Positions 31,119 to 38,952 of a stretch of 42,684 bases of DNA are shown piece after piece. Position 1 is the first letter of the stretch. Each line of letters opens with the position of its first letter. Origin of the DNA: Candidatus Saccharimonadota bacterium (GTDB lineage Bacteria; Patescibacteriota; Saccharimonadia; Saccharimonadales; UBA4665); the NCBI GenBank assembly GCA_003164595.1, contig PLTT01000018.1, positions 1 through 42,684 on the forward strand, written 5' to 3'. The notes below the pieces were generated by a model, which was given only the letters and a program-made list of their open reading frames with translations, was not told the DNA's origin and made no database searches. The translations under genes and the position numbers were made by a program.

Positions 31119-31892
31119 ATGCATATTTGGAATTACGTTTTATTGCTGGGTAGTGGCCTAATTGCTGGGCTAGTAAACTCCATAGCCGGAGGTGGAGCAT
31201 TATTGCTCTATCCACTACTGCTAAGCCTTGGCCTAGCTCCTATTACGGCCAATGCCTCAACCAGTATTAGCGTTTGGCCGGGGGCGATTTCCTCAGCCTA
31301 TGGCTATAGAAAGCATCTTAGAAAAATACCTCGGTATTTTCTTTACTTACTTATTCCTTGTGTCATTGGTGGGCTGATCGGTGCCGTAATACTGAAACAT
31401 ACCTCAAATAATTTTTTTGAAGTCATCGTGCCATGGTTTATTGTATTCGGGGTTGTATTACTGGCATTTCAGCGAAGACTCCATAAATTGCTATACCAGA
31501 AAACTAATAAAAAAACTGCAAAAAAGCATAGCAAAATTACTCTATATGCCGTCGGTCTTACCTTATTTATAGTTTCAATCTATGGCGGATTCTTTGGAGC
31601 TGGCTTTGGCATAATAATGTTGGCCCTTCTTGGACTAACTGAACTTAAAGATATTCAGCAAATGAACGGATTAAAAAATCTTGGGGGAGCTGGAATAAAT
31701 ATTTTTGCCAGCATATACTTCATTGCCAATAGGCTAATCGACTGGAAAATAGTACCCGTAACCGTAGTCGGTAGCGTTGTGGGCGGTTATTTAGGATCAA
31801 CTTACAGCGCAAAACTACCAGGAAACACTGTTAGAAAAATAGTAATAGCCATAGGTTTATTGATCGCTATAGTACTATTTATCAAAAACTAA
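31119..31892 (+). CDS. TauE/SafE-family permease
   Basis: A 257-aa integral membrane protein with seven to eight helices and the two-fold repeat of the TauE/SafE (DUF81) family: NSIAGGGALLLYPLLLSLGL in the first half and YGGFFGAGFGIIMLALLGL in the second. Family members export sulfite, sulfoacetate or related organic anions. An extended -10 (TGCTATCAT) ends six bases before the ATG, the same element as for the MntP-like gene. No SD. The neighbouring MshC-like gene is convergent. Confidence 0.85.
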   Translation: MHIWNYVLLLGSGLIAGLVNSIAGGGALLLYPLLLSLGLAPITANASTSISVWPGAISSAYGYRKHLRKIPRYFLYLLIPCVIGGLIGAVILKHTSNNFFEVIVPWFIVFGVVLLAFQRRLHKLLYQKTNKKTAKKHSKITLYAVGLTLFIVSIYGGFFGAGFGIIMLALLGLTELKDIQQMNGLKNLGGAGINIFASIYFIANRLIDWKIVPVTVVGSVVGGYLGSTYSAKLPGNTVRKIVIAIGLLIAIVLFIKN

Positions 31893-31917
31893 TCCCTTTG
31901 TTAACCTTTTAGTGCGA

Positions 31918-33084
31918 TTATTCTATCCCAATAAGTGTCAAGGCCTTCGTAATAATTTGCAACGTCTCGGTAGAAGTACTTTGCGGCCCCGGTTTGCTAC
32001 GAACGAATTCCTTTAGCGCATCAACAACTTCGAGCGTATTTATGTCATCATCAAGAGACGACCTTATCTTACTTATTAAATTCGTGGCATTCAGCTTATC
32101 GGTTTTTGTCGATACTCTACGAACCCCATTTAATAATTCTTGGGCATCGTGGAGTAGTTCCGGCTGCCATTCACCGCCAATTCTATGGTGATATTGCATA
32201 AGAGCCAAGCGTATAACAGATGGCTCATAGTCGCCTAGTAGATCATTGGCAAATACTAAGTTACCGAGAGATTTACTCATCTTTTCTCCGTCGCTGAGTA
32301 GTGGCGAGACATGGAGCCAGTTATTAGCCAATTGCGGAAACCCGAGTGCCTGGCTTTGAACGATTTCGGCACTGTGATGCGGGAATATTAGATCAGTTCC
32401 GCCGCCGTGTATATCAAATGGAACGCCAAGTGTTGCACTAGACATAATACTGCATTCGATATGCCAACCTGGTCGTCCATGCCCCATATCACTGTCCCAT
32501 CTAGCTGGGTCGGATTGGTCATCAACTGACTTCCACAAAAGAAAATCCAGTGGCTGCCGTTTACCCACGCGCCCAGGATCACCACCGCGTAGTTTGAACA
32601 GCCCTTTTAGTAACCGCTCACTAAAGCCTGAGAAATTATGAAAATCTGGGTACTTCGCTGTATCAAAATAAATGTCGCGGCCGACCTTGTAAGCAATTTT
32701 CTCTTCCAATAGCTTACTAACGGCTTCGGCCATCTCATCTATATAGTCACTGGCCATTGGTTCGGCAAACAATGAACGGAAGTTAAGAGTCTTAAGAGTT
32801 GAGTGAAAAGATTCGATCTCCTGCGACGCTAACTCTGTGTAGGGAATATCCAGCTGCTGAGCGCGCCGATATATTGGCTCATCAACATCGGTAATATTTC
32901 TCACCATTTCAACTTTGTGGCCAAGATCTTCTAGCCGCCTCTGCAACAAGTCGTAGGTCATAAATGTAAAAATATGGCCTAGGTGTGCTGAATCATATGG
33001 CGTGATTCCGCAGACATAGATCCTAACAACATCGTTTGGGATAAAATCCACATAGGCTGATTTTGCTGTGTCGTATAATCTCAC
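31918..33084 (-). CDS. MshC-like cysteine ligase (CysRS-related)
   Basis: A 388-aa class I aminoacyl-tRNA-synthetase-fold enzyme. The ATP site has H34-L-G-H37 and K268-MSKS. Zinc/cysteine ligands C25, C211, H236 and E240 match the spacing in cysteinyl-tRNA synthetase. The text CGITPYDSAHLGH is typical of MshC, the mycothiol enzyme joining Cys to GlcN-inositol; ordinary CysRS has CGPTVY. Only about 120 residues follow KMSKS, as in MshC, too few for the full CysRS anticodon-binding end. The divergent neighbour is an MshB-like deacetylase. A divergent, shortened CysRS is the alternative. Confidence 0.75.
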   Translation of the reverse strand: MRLYDTAKSAYVDFIPNDVVRIYVCGITPYDSAHLGHIFTFMTYDLLQRRLEDLGHKVEMVRNITDVDEPIYRRAQQLDIPYTELASQEIESFHSTLKTLNFRSLFAEPMASDYIDEMAEAVSKLLEEKIAYKVGRDIYFDTAKYPDFHNFSGFSERLLKGLFKLRGGDPGRVGKRQPLDFLLWKSVDDQSDPARWDSDMGHGRPGWHIECSIMSSATLGVPFDIHGGGTDLIFPHHSAEIVQSQALGFPQLANNWLHVSPLLSDGEKMSKSLGNLVFANDLLGDYEPSVIRLALMQYHHRIGGEWQPELLHDAQELLNGVRRVSTKTDKLNATNLISKIRSSLDDDINTLEVVDALKEFVRSKPGPQSTSTETLQIITKALTLIGIE

Positions 33085-33132
33085 TTCGTACTATTTTAGC
33101 TGATGAAGATCAAATAATGCTAAAATTAATTT

Positions 33133-33849
33133 ATGAGTAAACCACTTAAACCAAAAGTTGTTCTCGGCGTTGCAGCCCACCCTGATGATCTAGATTTCGG
33201 AGCATCTGGTACTATGGCAGGTTTTGCCAAAGCTGGCGCAGACGTACATTATCTAATTATCACAGACGGCAGCAAGGGATCGGAAGACCTTAATCTGTCG
33301 TCATCCGACTTAATAAAAATCAGAGAAGAAGAGCAGCGAAATGCCGTCAAAGCCATTGGGGGCAAAAGCGTAACTTTCCTTGGATATCCAGACGGCGAAC
33401 TCGAGGTTACATTAGCTCTTAAAAAAGACATCGTAAAAGTTATTCGAACACTCAAGCCAGACGTTGTTATAACCATGGACCCTGCAATGCTTTATTCTGC
33501 CGAGCGTGGCTTTATTAACCATCCTGACCACCGTGCTGCAGGGCAGGCCACTCTGGATAGTGTTTTCCCATTAGCCCGCGACCACATGGCCTTTCCAGAC
33601 CTTTTCGCCAATGGCTACCTCCCGCACAAAACGCCAACAATATTGCTGACCAACTTTGACAGCAATAACTTCGTCGTCGACATAACCGACACTTTTACAG
33701 ATAAAATTGCCGCTCTAAAAGCACACAAGAGTCAGGTTGGAGACATTGAGAACGCAAAGAAATGGCTCACAGAAATGGCCGGTATGATAGGTGAACCAGC
33801 CGGCTATAAGTATGGCGAAGGTTTTGTTCGAATAGACCTGCGACAATAA
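33133..33849 (+). CDS. PIG-L/LmbE-family deacetylase (MshB/Mca-like)
   Basis: A 238-aa zinc-dependent N-deacetylase. Zinc ligands are H16 and D19 in AAHPDDLDFG and H133 in NHPDHRAAG; D18 is the catalytic base. The family removes acetyl groups from GlcNAc conjugates (MshB, BshB, PIG-L) or cleaves mycothiol conjugates (Mca). Standing head to head with the MshC-like gene, it could supply the deacetylated sugar for cysteine ligation. TGCTAAAAT ends six bases before the ATG. Exact substrate unknown. Confidence 0.85.
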   Translation: MSKPLKPKVVLGVAAHPDDLDFGASGTMAGFAKAGADVHYLIITDGSKGSEDLNLSSSDLIKIREEEQRNAVKAIGGKSVTFLGYPDGELEVTLALKKDIVKVIRTLKPDVVITMDPAMLYSAERGFINHPDHRAAGQATLDSVFPLARDHMAFPDLFANGYLPHKTPTILLTNFDSNNFVVDITDTFTDKIAALKAHKSQVGDIENAKKWLTEMAGMIGEPAGYKYGEGFVRIDLRQ

Positions 33850-33933
33850 TTATTTATTTCCTAAAAATTGACTAATACTTCAGCTTTAGTCACTACCATA
33901 GTAAGATATGTATAAGTACAACCAGTGTTTTAG

Positions 33934-33951
33934 CGCAACTCATCTGTTGCG
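33934..33951 (+). repeat. Hairpin in leader of the MacB-type ABC operon
   Basis: CGCAAC-TCATCT-GTTGCG is a perfect 6-bp inverted repeat about 45 nt before the start of the ABC ATPase gene. It is not followed by a T-tract. It may be an operator or a leader hairpin. Confidence 0.35.
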
Positions 33952-33995
33952 ATAGAGCCTCAGTTAACATCAACTAGAGATTAAGGGAAGGGAAT

Positions 33996-34694
33996 TTGAG
34001 TAGACCAATGGATGCAGCAATCGCAACAAAATCTCTGGACAAAGTTTATGGCAAAAAAGATGATAGGCTCGTCGCATTAGATAACATAAACCTCTCTATA
34101 AAAGCTGGTGAATCAATCGCCATCGTCGGTAAGAGCGGATCAGGTAAGAGCACGCTGATGCATATTCTAGCCTTGCTCGATGAACCGACAAAGGGTGTTG
34201 TAACAGTCAACGGAGTTGATGTATCCTCGCTTTCCGAAAAACAAGTCGATCTGCTTAGGAATAAAAGCTTCGGTTTTGTTTTCCAACAATTCTTTTTAAA
34301 CGGCAATGAGACCGTATTGGACAATGTTATCCTGCCGCTAAAAATTGCAAAAGTCGGCAGAAGAGAGCGTCATAAACGTGGGTTAGAAGTCTTAAAAGCT
34401 GTAGACCTTGCTGAGAAAGCCAACGCTAAGGCCCTAAATCTCAGTGGAGGACAGAAGCAACGAGCTTGCATCGCCAGAGCACTGATAAATAACCCTAATG
34501 TAATATTTGCGGACGAACCGACGGGCAACCTAGACTCTACGACAGGCGGCAAGATCGAAGAACTACTTTTTAAGCTAAACCGTGAAAAGAAAATTACCCT
34601 CATCATAGTGACGCACGATCCTGATCTAGCCAAACAGTGCGATCGACAGATTAATATAAAAGACGGTCACTTGGCAGAGAGAAAGAATTCATGA
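33996..34694 (+). CDS. ABC transporter ATPase, MacB/LolD type
   Basis: A 232-aa ATPase with Walker A GKSGSGKST (45-53), signature NLSGGQKQR and Walker B VIFADEPTGNLD. The last motif is typical of the MacB/LolD/FtsE group, which pairs with FtsX-fold permeases and drives mechanotransmission rather than classical transport. The TTG at 33996 has GGGAAGGG close upstream; an ATG at 34008 is a possible start. It overlaps the permease gene by four bases (ATGA), so the two are co-translated. Confidence 0.88.
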   Translation: MSRPMDAAIATKSLDKVYGKKDDRLVALDNINLSIKAGESIAIVGKSGSGKSTLMHILALLDEPTKGVVTVNGVDVSSLSEKQVDLLRNKSFGFVFQQFFLNGNETVLDNVILPLKIAKVGRRERHKRGLEVLKAVDLAEKANAKALNLSGGQKQRACIARALINNPNVIFADEPTGNLDSTTGGKIEELLFKLNREKKITLIIVTHDPDLAKQCDRQINIKDGHLAERKNS

Positions 34695-36001
34695 AAATAA
34701 TAGACTTAATATTGTCGGCTAACGCTAGCTTGCTTAGGAACAAGGGTCGTACTGCTTTAACAATTATTGCCATATTTATCGGCGCTACCACGCTGTCTCT
34801 AACGAATGGCATTGGCGATGGCATTAAAGCCTATTTAACCAAACAAGTTGGCAACTTGGGTAATAGCAGCACCCTGACCATAACGGCTACTACGGCAAAG
34901 ACCAATTTCCGATCATCATCAGGTCTTGTTAAATACGTTCCCGGTCAGAAGAAAATCTCCTCGCAAGGGGGTGGCCCAAATGACAGCGAGCAAGTAGCCC
35001 TAACCCAAAGTGACATAAATAAGATTGCCAAAGTACCGAACATCACCTCCGTACAACCGACCCTGACTGTTGCGCCGGATTATATTGCCACAGTCGCTAA
35101 CCCCTATGCCAAATACCAATTTATTCTCAATCAGACGGTTGGGATAAGTCGACTGGACGTTAGTAGCGGAGTAAATGTTAATAATAACTCAAGCCAATAT
35201 CAGGTTACGCTTCCAATATCTTATCTAAGCTCGTTGGGATATAACACCAGTAGTAGCGCGCTTAATCAGGAAGTAACTATAGGGATCAGTAACGCCCTTG
35301 GAGCGCAAAGTACTTTTGTCGCAACAATAGTTGGAGTGCAACAAAAAAACCTAGTCGGTTCAACTGCAGCATACGCTAACACCGACTTGTTCAATGCCCT
35401 ATACGGTTTTCAAACAACCGGACTGCCCACTAGCACTATTGATACCTATGCTTCCATCCAAGCGGTATTTAACCCAAATCTAACTACAGCCCAAATCAAC
35501 AAACTGAAATCTACGTTAGCCGGTTTAGGCTACACTGCTGAAACTATTAAAGATCAAGTCAGCACAGTCTTTACTGTCATCAATGCCATAACTTACGTAT
35601 TCGACGGCTTTGCTGGGATTACCTTAGTAGCTGCAGCTTTTGGGATAGTTAATACTCTATTCATGTCAGTCCAAGAGCGTACAAAAGAGATTGGTCTGAT
35701 GAAAGCCCTGGGTATGGGAAGGCGTAAAATCTTTGCCTTATTTAGTATTGAAGCTGTCTTGATTGGCTTCTGGGGCAGTATTCTGGGAATCATCTTCGCT
35801 AATTTTCTTGGTAAAATCGTTAATAATTTAGCGACAAAAGGTTTTCTTAAGGATTTCCCAGGGTTGAATCTTTTATCATTTCCAGCCAAAGCTAGCACGA
35901 TCATAGTTGTAGGAATTATGTTGATAGCGTTTCTAGCCGGGACTCTACCGGCACGCAGGGCTAGTCGTAAAGACCCAATTGACGCCCTGCGTTACGAGTA
36001 A
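34691..36001 (+). CDS. ABC permease, MacB/FtsX type
   Basis: A 436-aa permease with one N-terminal helix (LTIIAIFIGATTLSLTNGIG, residues 24-43), a large extracellular domain (about 50-290) and three C-terminal helices (about 300-425) ending ARRASRKDPIDALRYE, a hallmark of the family. It works with the ATPase encoded just before it. In Gram-positive-type cells such pairs export peptides or lipoproteins, or resist antimicrobial peptides. The extracellular domain is Ser/Thr/Asn-rich. Confidence 0.88.
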   Translation: MKIIDLILSANASLLRNKGRTALTIIAIFIGATTLSLTNGIGDGIKAYLTKQVGNLGNSSTLTITATTAKTNFRSSSGLVKYVPGQKKISSQGGGPNDSEQVALTQSDINKIAKVPNITSVQPTLTVAPDYIATVANPYAKYQFILNQTVGISRLDVSSGVNVNNNSSQYQVTLPISYLSSLGYNTSSSALNQEVTIGISNALGAQSTFVATIVGVQQKNLVGSTAAYANTDLFNALYGFQTTGLPTSTIDTYASIQAVFNPNLTTAQINKLKSTLAGLGYTAETIKDQVSTVFTVINAITYVFDGFAGITLVAAAFGIVNTLFMSVQERTKEIGLMKALGMGRRKIFALFSIEAVLIGFWGSILGIIFANFLGKIVNNLATKGFLKDFPGLNLLSFPAKASTIIVVGIMLIAFLAGTLPARRASRKDPIDALRYE

Positions 36002-36018
36002 AATTCTTTAGATTCTCC

Positions 36019-36567
36019 TTAGGAAGTGGCTATGTGACCAAGTCCCATGAGTACTAGGATTAGCATTAGACCGCCAGCGATAAACAGCACTATTGCGGCA
36101 ATTTCAGCAACCATTCCAACTGTCCAGAATGCGTAAGCATCACCGAGCAATAAGCCGCGGAGAGTCTCACCCTGGAAGAGAAGTGCTTCCTGAGCTTTCA
36201 AAGTCGTATTAGTCGGATCGGCCATAGCCTTAGCACTAACTTGTGCGTAAGTTTCACCACCGGCTATCTCTGATAGATGTACGCCAATAAAGTGATCGGC
36301 ATATGCTTTGGCCTGAGGGCCAGTCGTTAGCTGCTGACCGGCATAGCGATTTAGATAAGGCCCAATCTGTGGACTTGCTAGCGCCGGGCTACCAAGAGCA
36401 GGGAAATATATCTTCTGAGCGGATAGCTCGTTTCGAACATTAGTTGTCGTAAACGAATACGTCGCCCAAGCCAGTCCTCCAAGTACTAGGAGAGCTATTG
36501 TAGCGACTACTCCAAATGAAGTAAGGAGTTTATCTACTACTTTTCGTGATTTCTTACTAACAGCCAT
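36019..36567 (-). CDS. Hypothetical membrane protein with extracellular domain
   Basis: A 182-aa protein with a basic N-terminus, one membrane helix (about residues 16-37; VVATIALLVLGGLAWATYSF), an external domain of about 90 residues, and a C-terminal pair of hydrophobic stretches (about 135-178). No family recognised. SD AAAGG lies seven to eight bases before the ATG at 36567; the frame extends upstream to 36705 but that part is AT-rich and not coding. Convergent with the ABC permease gene. Confidence 0.65.
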   Translation of the reverse strand: MAVSKKSRKVVDKLLTSFGVVATIALLVLGGLAWATYSFTTTNVRNELSAQKIYFPALGSPALASPQIGPYLNRYAGQQLTTGPQAKAYADHFIGVHLSEIAGGETYAQVSAKAMADPTNTTLKAQEALLFQGETLRGLLLGDAYAFWTVGMVAEIAAIVLFIAGGLMLILVLMGLGHIATS

Positions 36568-36654
36568 TTTATTTACCTTTCTTTTTATTTTTATGCTTAT
36601 ATTTTCATCATAACGCTTTTTTACAACAATGCAAGCGATAATACTAATGATTAT

Positions 36655-36683
36655 TTGCTTATTGATGTATAGTGTGTTAGAAT
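36655..36683 (+). promoter_or_regulatory. Promoter of the 89-aa gene, leaderless type
   Basis: TTGCTT (36655-36660), 17 nt, TAGAAT (36678-36683), then six bases to the ATG at 36690. Confidence 0.6.
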
Positions 36684-36689
36684 ATATGG

Positions 36690-36959
36690 ATGAATCGTGA
36701 TCCAATCAACAATAGTGAACGGTTATCTCTCTCAGAGTTATCCGAACAAATAGATGAGATAGAGATTAGCCCAGAAACTAGGGCGGCAGCTGGTACTCCA
36801 AACTTCGCCAGACCAGTTGACCCAACTATCGAGGCGATAGCCGCTGGACGACGCGTCGAGATGGAGCGAGCTAATTGGGACCTTGGTGAAATAGGTGAGG
36901 TAGCTATTGGCACGGAAGTTACTCTGGGCACTGGATCTGAAAATCCAAAACTAGATTAA
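36690..36959 (+). CDS. Small acidic hypothetical protein (89 aa)
   Basis: An 89-aa acidic soluble protein with short helical parts (ERLSLSELSEQIDEIE; PTIEAIAAGRRVEMERA) and no recognised family. It is similar in composition to the other short acidic proteins of this window. The start is fixed by a promoter ending six bases before the ATG. It lies upstream of the surface-protein gene but 84 nt away, so a shared transcript is uncertain. Confidence 0.6.
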   Translation: MNRDPINNSERLSLSELSEQIDEIEISPETRAAAGTPNFARPVDPTIEAIAAGRRVEMERANWDLGEIGEVAIGTEVTLGTGSENPKLD

Positions 36960-37043
36960 ATTTTATATAACATAGTAAGTCTATTTACATATAAATTTGA
37001 AATTATATTGTTTTAGTGGTTAACTGTTGTTGGTAAATTAAAA

Positions 37044-38378
37044 ATGAAAACTCCACGCTTTAATAAACTTATTTCCAATCTTGCATTTAACAGAGGGCTT
37101 ATCAGCCAAGTTCGTTTTTATTCAAAACGCTTAAAGGATGAGAATTCCATACGACGAACTGGTTTAGTATTTTTGGTTTTGGCTTTCGTGGTTCAAATCT
37201 TTACTCTAGCTTACCCGGCTCAAGCGGTTGTCAGCGGATCTTCGAACGACATAATATGGGGCGGTATTGGTTACGACGTTGGGCCAAACCCTAAAACGAA
37301 CCTCTTAGATTTCTATGATAGTAATTCTGATGGCCATAATACAGGCATCCGAACCGTGATGAACTATTACAATATCAACGGGTCAGACATTCAGAATACT
37401 ACCGAAACAACCATTAACTCGTCCGACCACAGCCTGTACTCTCTAGGCCGCAACCCACACTCTTCTCTAGATAAACCGGTCGTAATTGGTGGCGTAACAT
37501 ATTACTTAAGACCCCTATACACTTGGGGAGATAATATCACATATGACGTTTTAGCGGGTGAGAGAGCTGGGATCAATGGTGATGCTTATGCGAAATACTT
37601 TGCCATTATGTTTGGTTGTGGCAATATAGTTATTCACTTACCAATACCAACTCCAGTCCCCACACCGGTACCAACGCCAGTGCCAACACCAGTCCCCACA
37701 CCGGTACCAACGCCAGTGCCAACACCAGTACCAACGCCAGTGCCAACACCAGTACCAACTCCAGTCCCCACACCGGTGCTTACGCCAAATATTGTGCAGA
37801 GCAAGAGTGCTTCAAATCTTACGCAAGGTTTATCCAATGCCGAGCTAAAAGACGCTGTCGCTGGTGATGTGATCCAATATCAGTTAACTACCAAGAATAC
37901 AGGGCAAGCAGTGGAGGTTAATTACACAATTGCTGACAACATAAATTATGTTTTGCAGTACTCCGTAGTTCAGTCAATAAGTGATGATGGGACACTAAGT
38001 AATGGCACTATTACGTGGCCAGAAACCAATGTACCCCCAGGCACGACTATTATCAGAACCTTTGACGTAAAAGTTGATAGTCCAATTCCGGCTACTACTC
38101 AATCGACCTCAGACCCGGAAGCATTTAATATGAAAATGACAAACTTATATGGCAATACTGTTGTTGTCCCTCTGTATTCACCAGTTCCTCAGGTAACCCC
38201 TCCTGTAGTCACACAGACAAGTAATTCATTGCCCAACACCGGGCCAGGTAATGATCTAATAATAGTCTTTTTAGTAACAACTGTTGCGGCATACTTCTAC
38301 TCTAGGAGCCGACTGCTTTCAAAAGAAACAGATATAATATTAAACAATTACACTTCCGCTGGGGGGCCTGATTTATGA
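37044..38378 (+). CDS. LPxTG surface protein with PTPV-repeat stalk
   Basis: A 444-aa wall-anchored protein. A long basic N-region precedes the signal helix (residues 39-58; cleavage near AQA). The module at about 64-197 ends [10 protein letters not shown] (153-162) and GCGN (191-194), as in the secreted protein at 16259. Then come 11 PTPV repeats (about 202-245), a DUF11-like domain (about 262-375; [15 protein letters not shown]) and the sorting signal LPNTG (396-400), a hydrophobic helix and basic residues. About 20 polar residues follow the basic cluster, an unusually long tail. The next gene overlaps it (ATGA). No SD is visible. Confidence 0.85.
   Translation: MKTPRFNKLISNLAFNRGLISQVRFYSKRLKDENSIRRTGLVFLVLAFVVQIFTLAYPAQAVVSGSSNDIIWGGIGYDVGPNPKTNLLDFYDSNSDGHNTGIRTVMNYYNINGSDIQNTTETTINSSDHSLYSLGRNPHSSLDKPVVIGGVTYYLRPLYTWGDNITYDVLAGERAGINGDAYAKYFAIMFGCGNIVIHLPIPTPVPTPVPTPVPTPVPTPVPTPVPTPVPTPVPTPVPTPVPTPVLTPNIVQSKSASNLTQGLSNAELKDAVAGDVIQYQLTTKNTGQAVEVNYTIADNINYVLQYSVVQSISDDGTLSNGTITWPETNVPPGTTIIRTFDVKVDSPIPATTQSTSDPEAFNMKMTNLYGNTVVVPLYSPVPQVTPPVVTQTSNSLPNTGPGNDLIIVFLVTTVAAYFYSRSRLLSKETDIILNNYTSAGGPDL
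37647..37778 (+). repeat. 12-bp tandem repeat encoding 11 PTPV units
   Basis: Eleven 12-bp units (consensus CCAACNCCAGTN) lie in frame within the surface-protein gene and encode the Pro-rich stalk. Blocks of several units are near-identical, with CCCACACCGGTA variants recurring, so slipped-strand or unequal recombination could change the stalk length without breaking the frame. Confidence 0.85.
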
Positions 38379-38941
38379 GTAACGAGCAACTAGACAACCA
38401 TGGCGCTGAGTTTCACCCAAGCCCAGAGTCAGAAGTAGTACAGCAACAAAATATTGAAGCTAAGCCCGATACTATAGAAACGGCCGCGCCAGGTGTTGAG
38501 GAGATTCGCGAGACCATCGATAAAGTTGAAGATACCATGCCTCGACCGGAACCGGAATCAGGCACAGAAAATGAAGCGACAATCCTACCTCCGCCCAATG
38601 ATCACTTAAAGTCTCAGACCCTAAACCTGACTCTGCGAAAAACTCGTCAACAATTATCTAAACCAGCAATGGCTTTTAGTAAAGTAATCCACCAACCACA
38701 AGTTGATGTTATTAGTGACGTGACCGGAAAAACCATTGCCCGACCAAGTGGGTTACTATTCGGAGGCCTATTCGCACTACTTGGAAGCTTGCTTTATCTG
38801 TACTCGTCATACCACTATCATTTTACTTATAAATATATTGCTTTTAGTCTATTCTTTGTCGGTGGCTTTATAATTGGTCTACTTATTGAGTTTCTTGGAA
38901 AAGTATTCAAGCGCAACAAAACTGAGCATAAAGCACAGTAA
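38375..38941 (+). CDS. Hypothetical two-helix membrane protein coupled to surface protein
   Basis: A 188-aa protein: an acidic, Pro/Glu-rich disordered N-terminal half (1-80), a basic linker ([11 protein letters not shown]), a conserved-looking stretch ([16 protein letters not shown]) and two membrane helices (about 128-146 and 153-173) with a basic C-terminal tail. Its ATG overlaps the stop of the surface-protein gene by four bases, so the two are made together. It may help assembly or display of that protein. No family recognised. Confidence 0.65.
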   Translation: MSNEQLDNHGAEFHPSPESEVVQQQNIEAKPDTIETAAPGVEEIRETIDKVEDTMPRPEPESGTENEATILPPPNDHLKSQTLNLTLRKTRQQLSKPAMAFSKVIHQPQVDVISDVTGKTIARPSGLLFGGLFALLGSLLYLYSSYHYHFTYKYIAFSLFFVGGFIIGLLIEFLGKVFKRNKTEHKAQ

Positions 38942-38952
38942 ATTGTTAATTA

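Noticed and set aside
37647-37778. CRISPR-like array
   Set aside because: The repeats are contiguous 12-bp coding units without spacers.
37634-37837. Minus-strand frame encoding a Gly-Val-Thr repeat
   Set aside because: It is the antisense image of the PTPV repeat; it has no start signal and no sensible protein ends.
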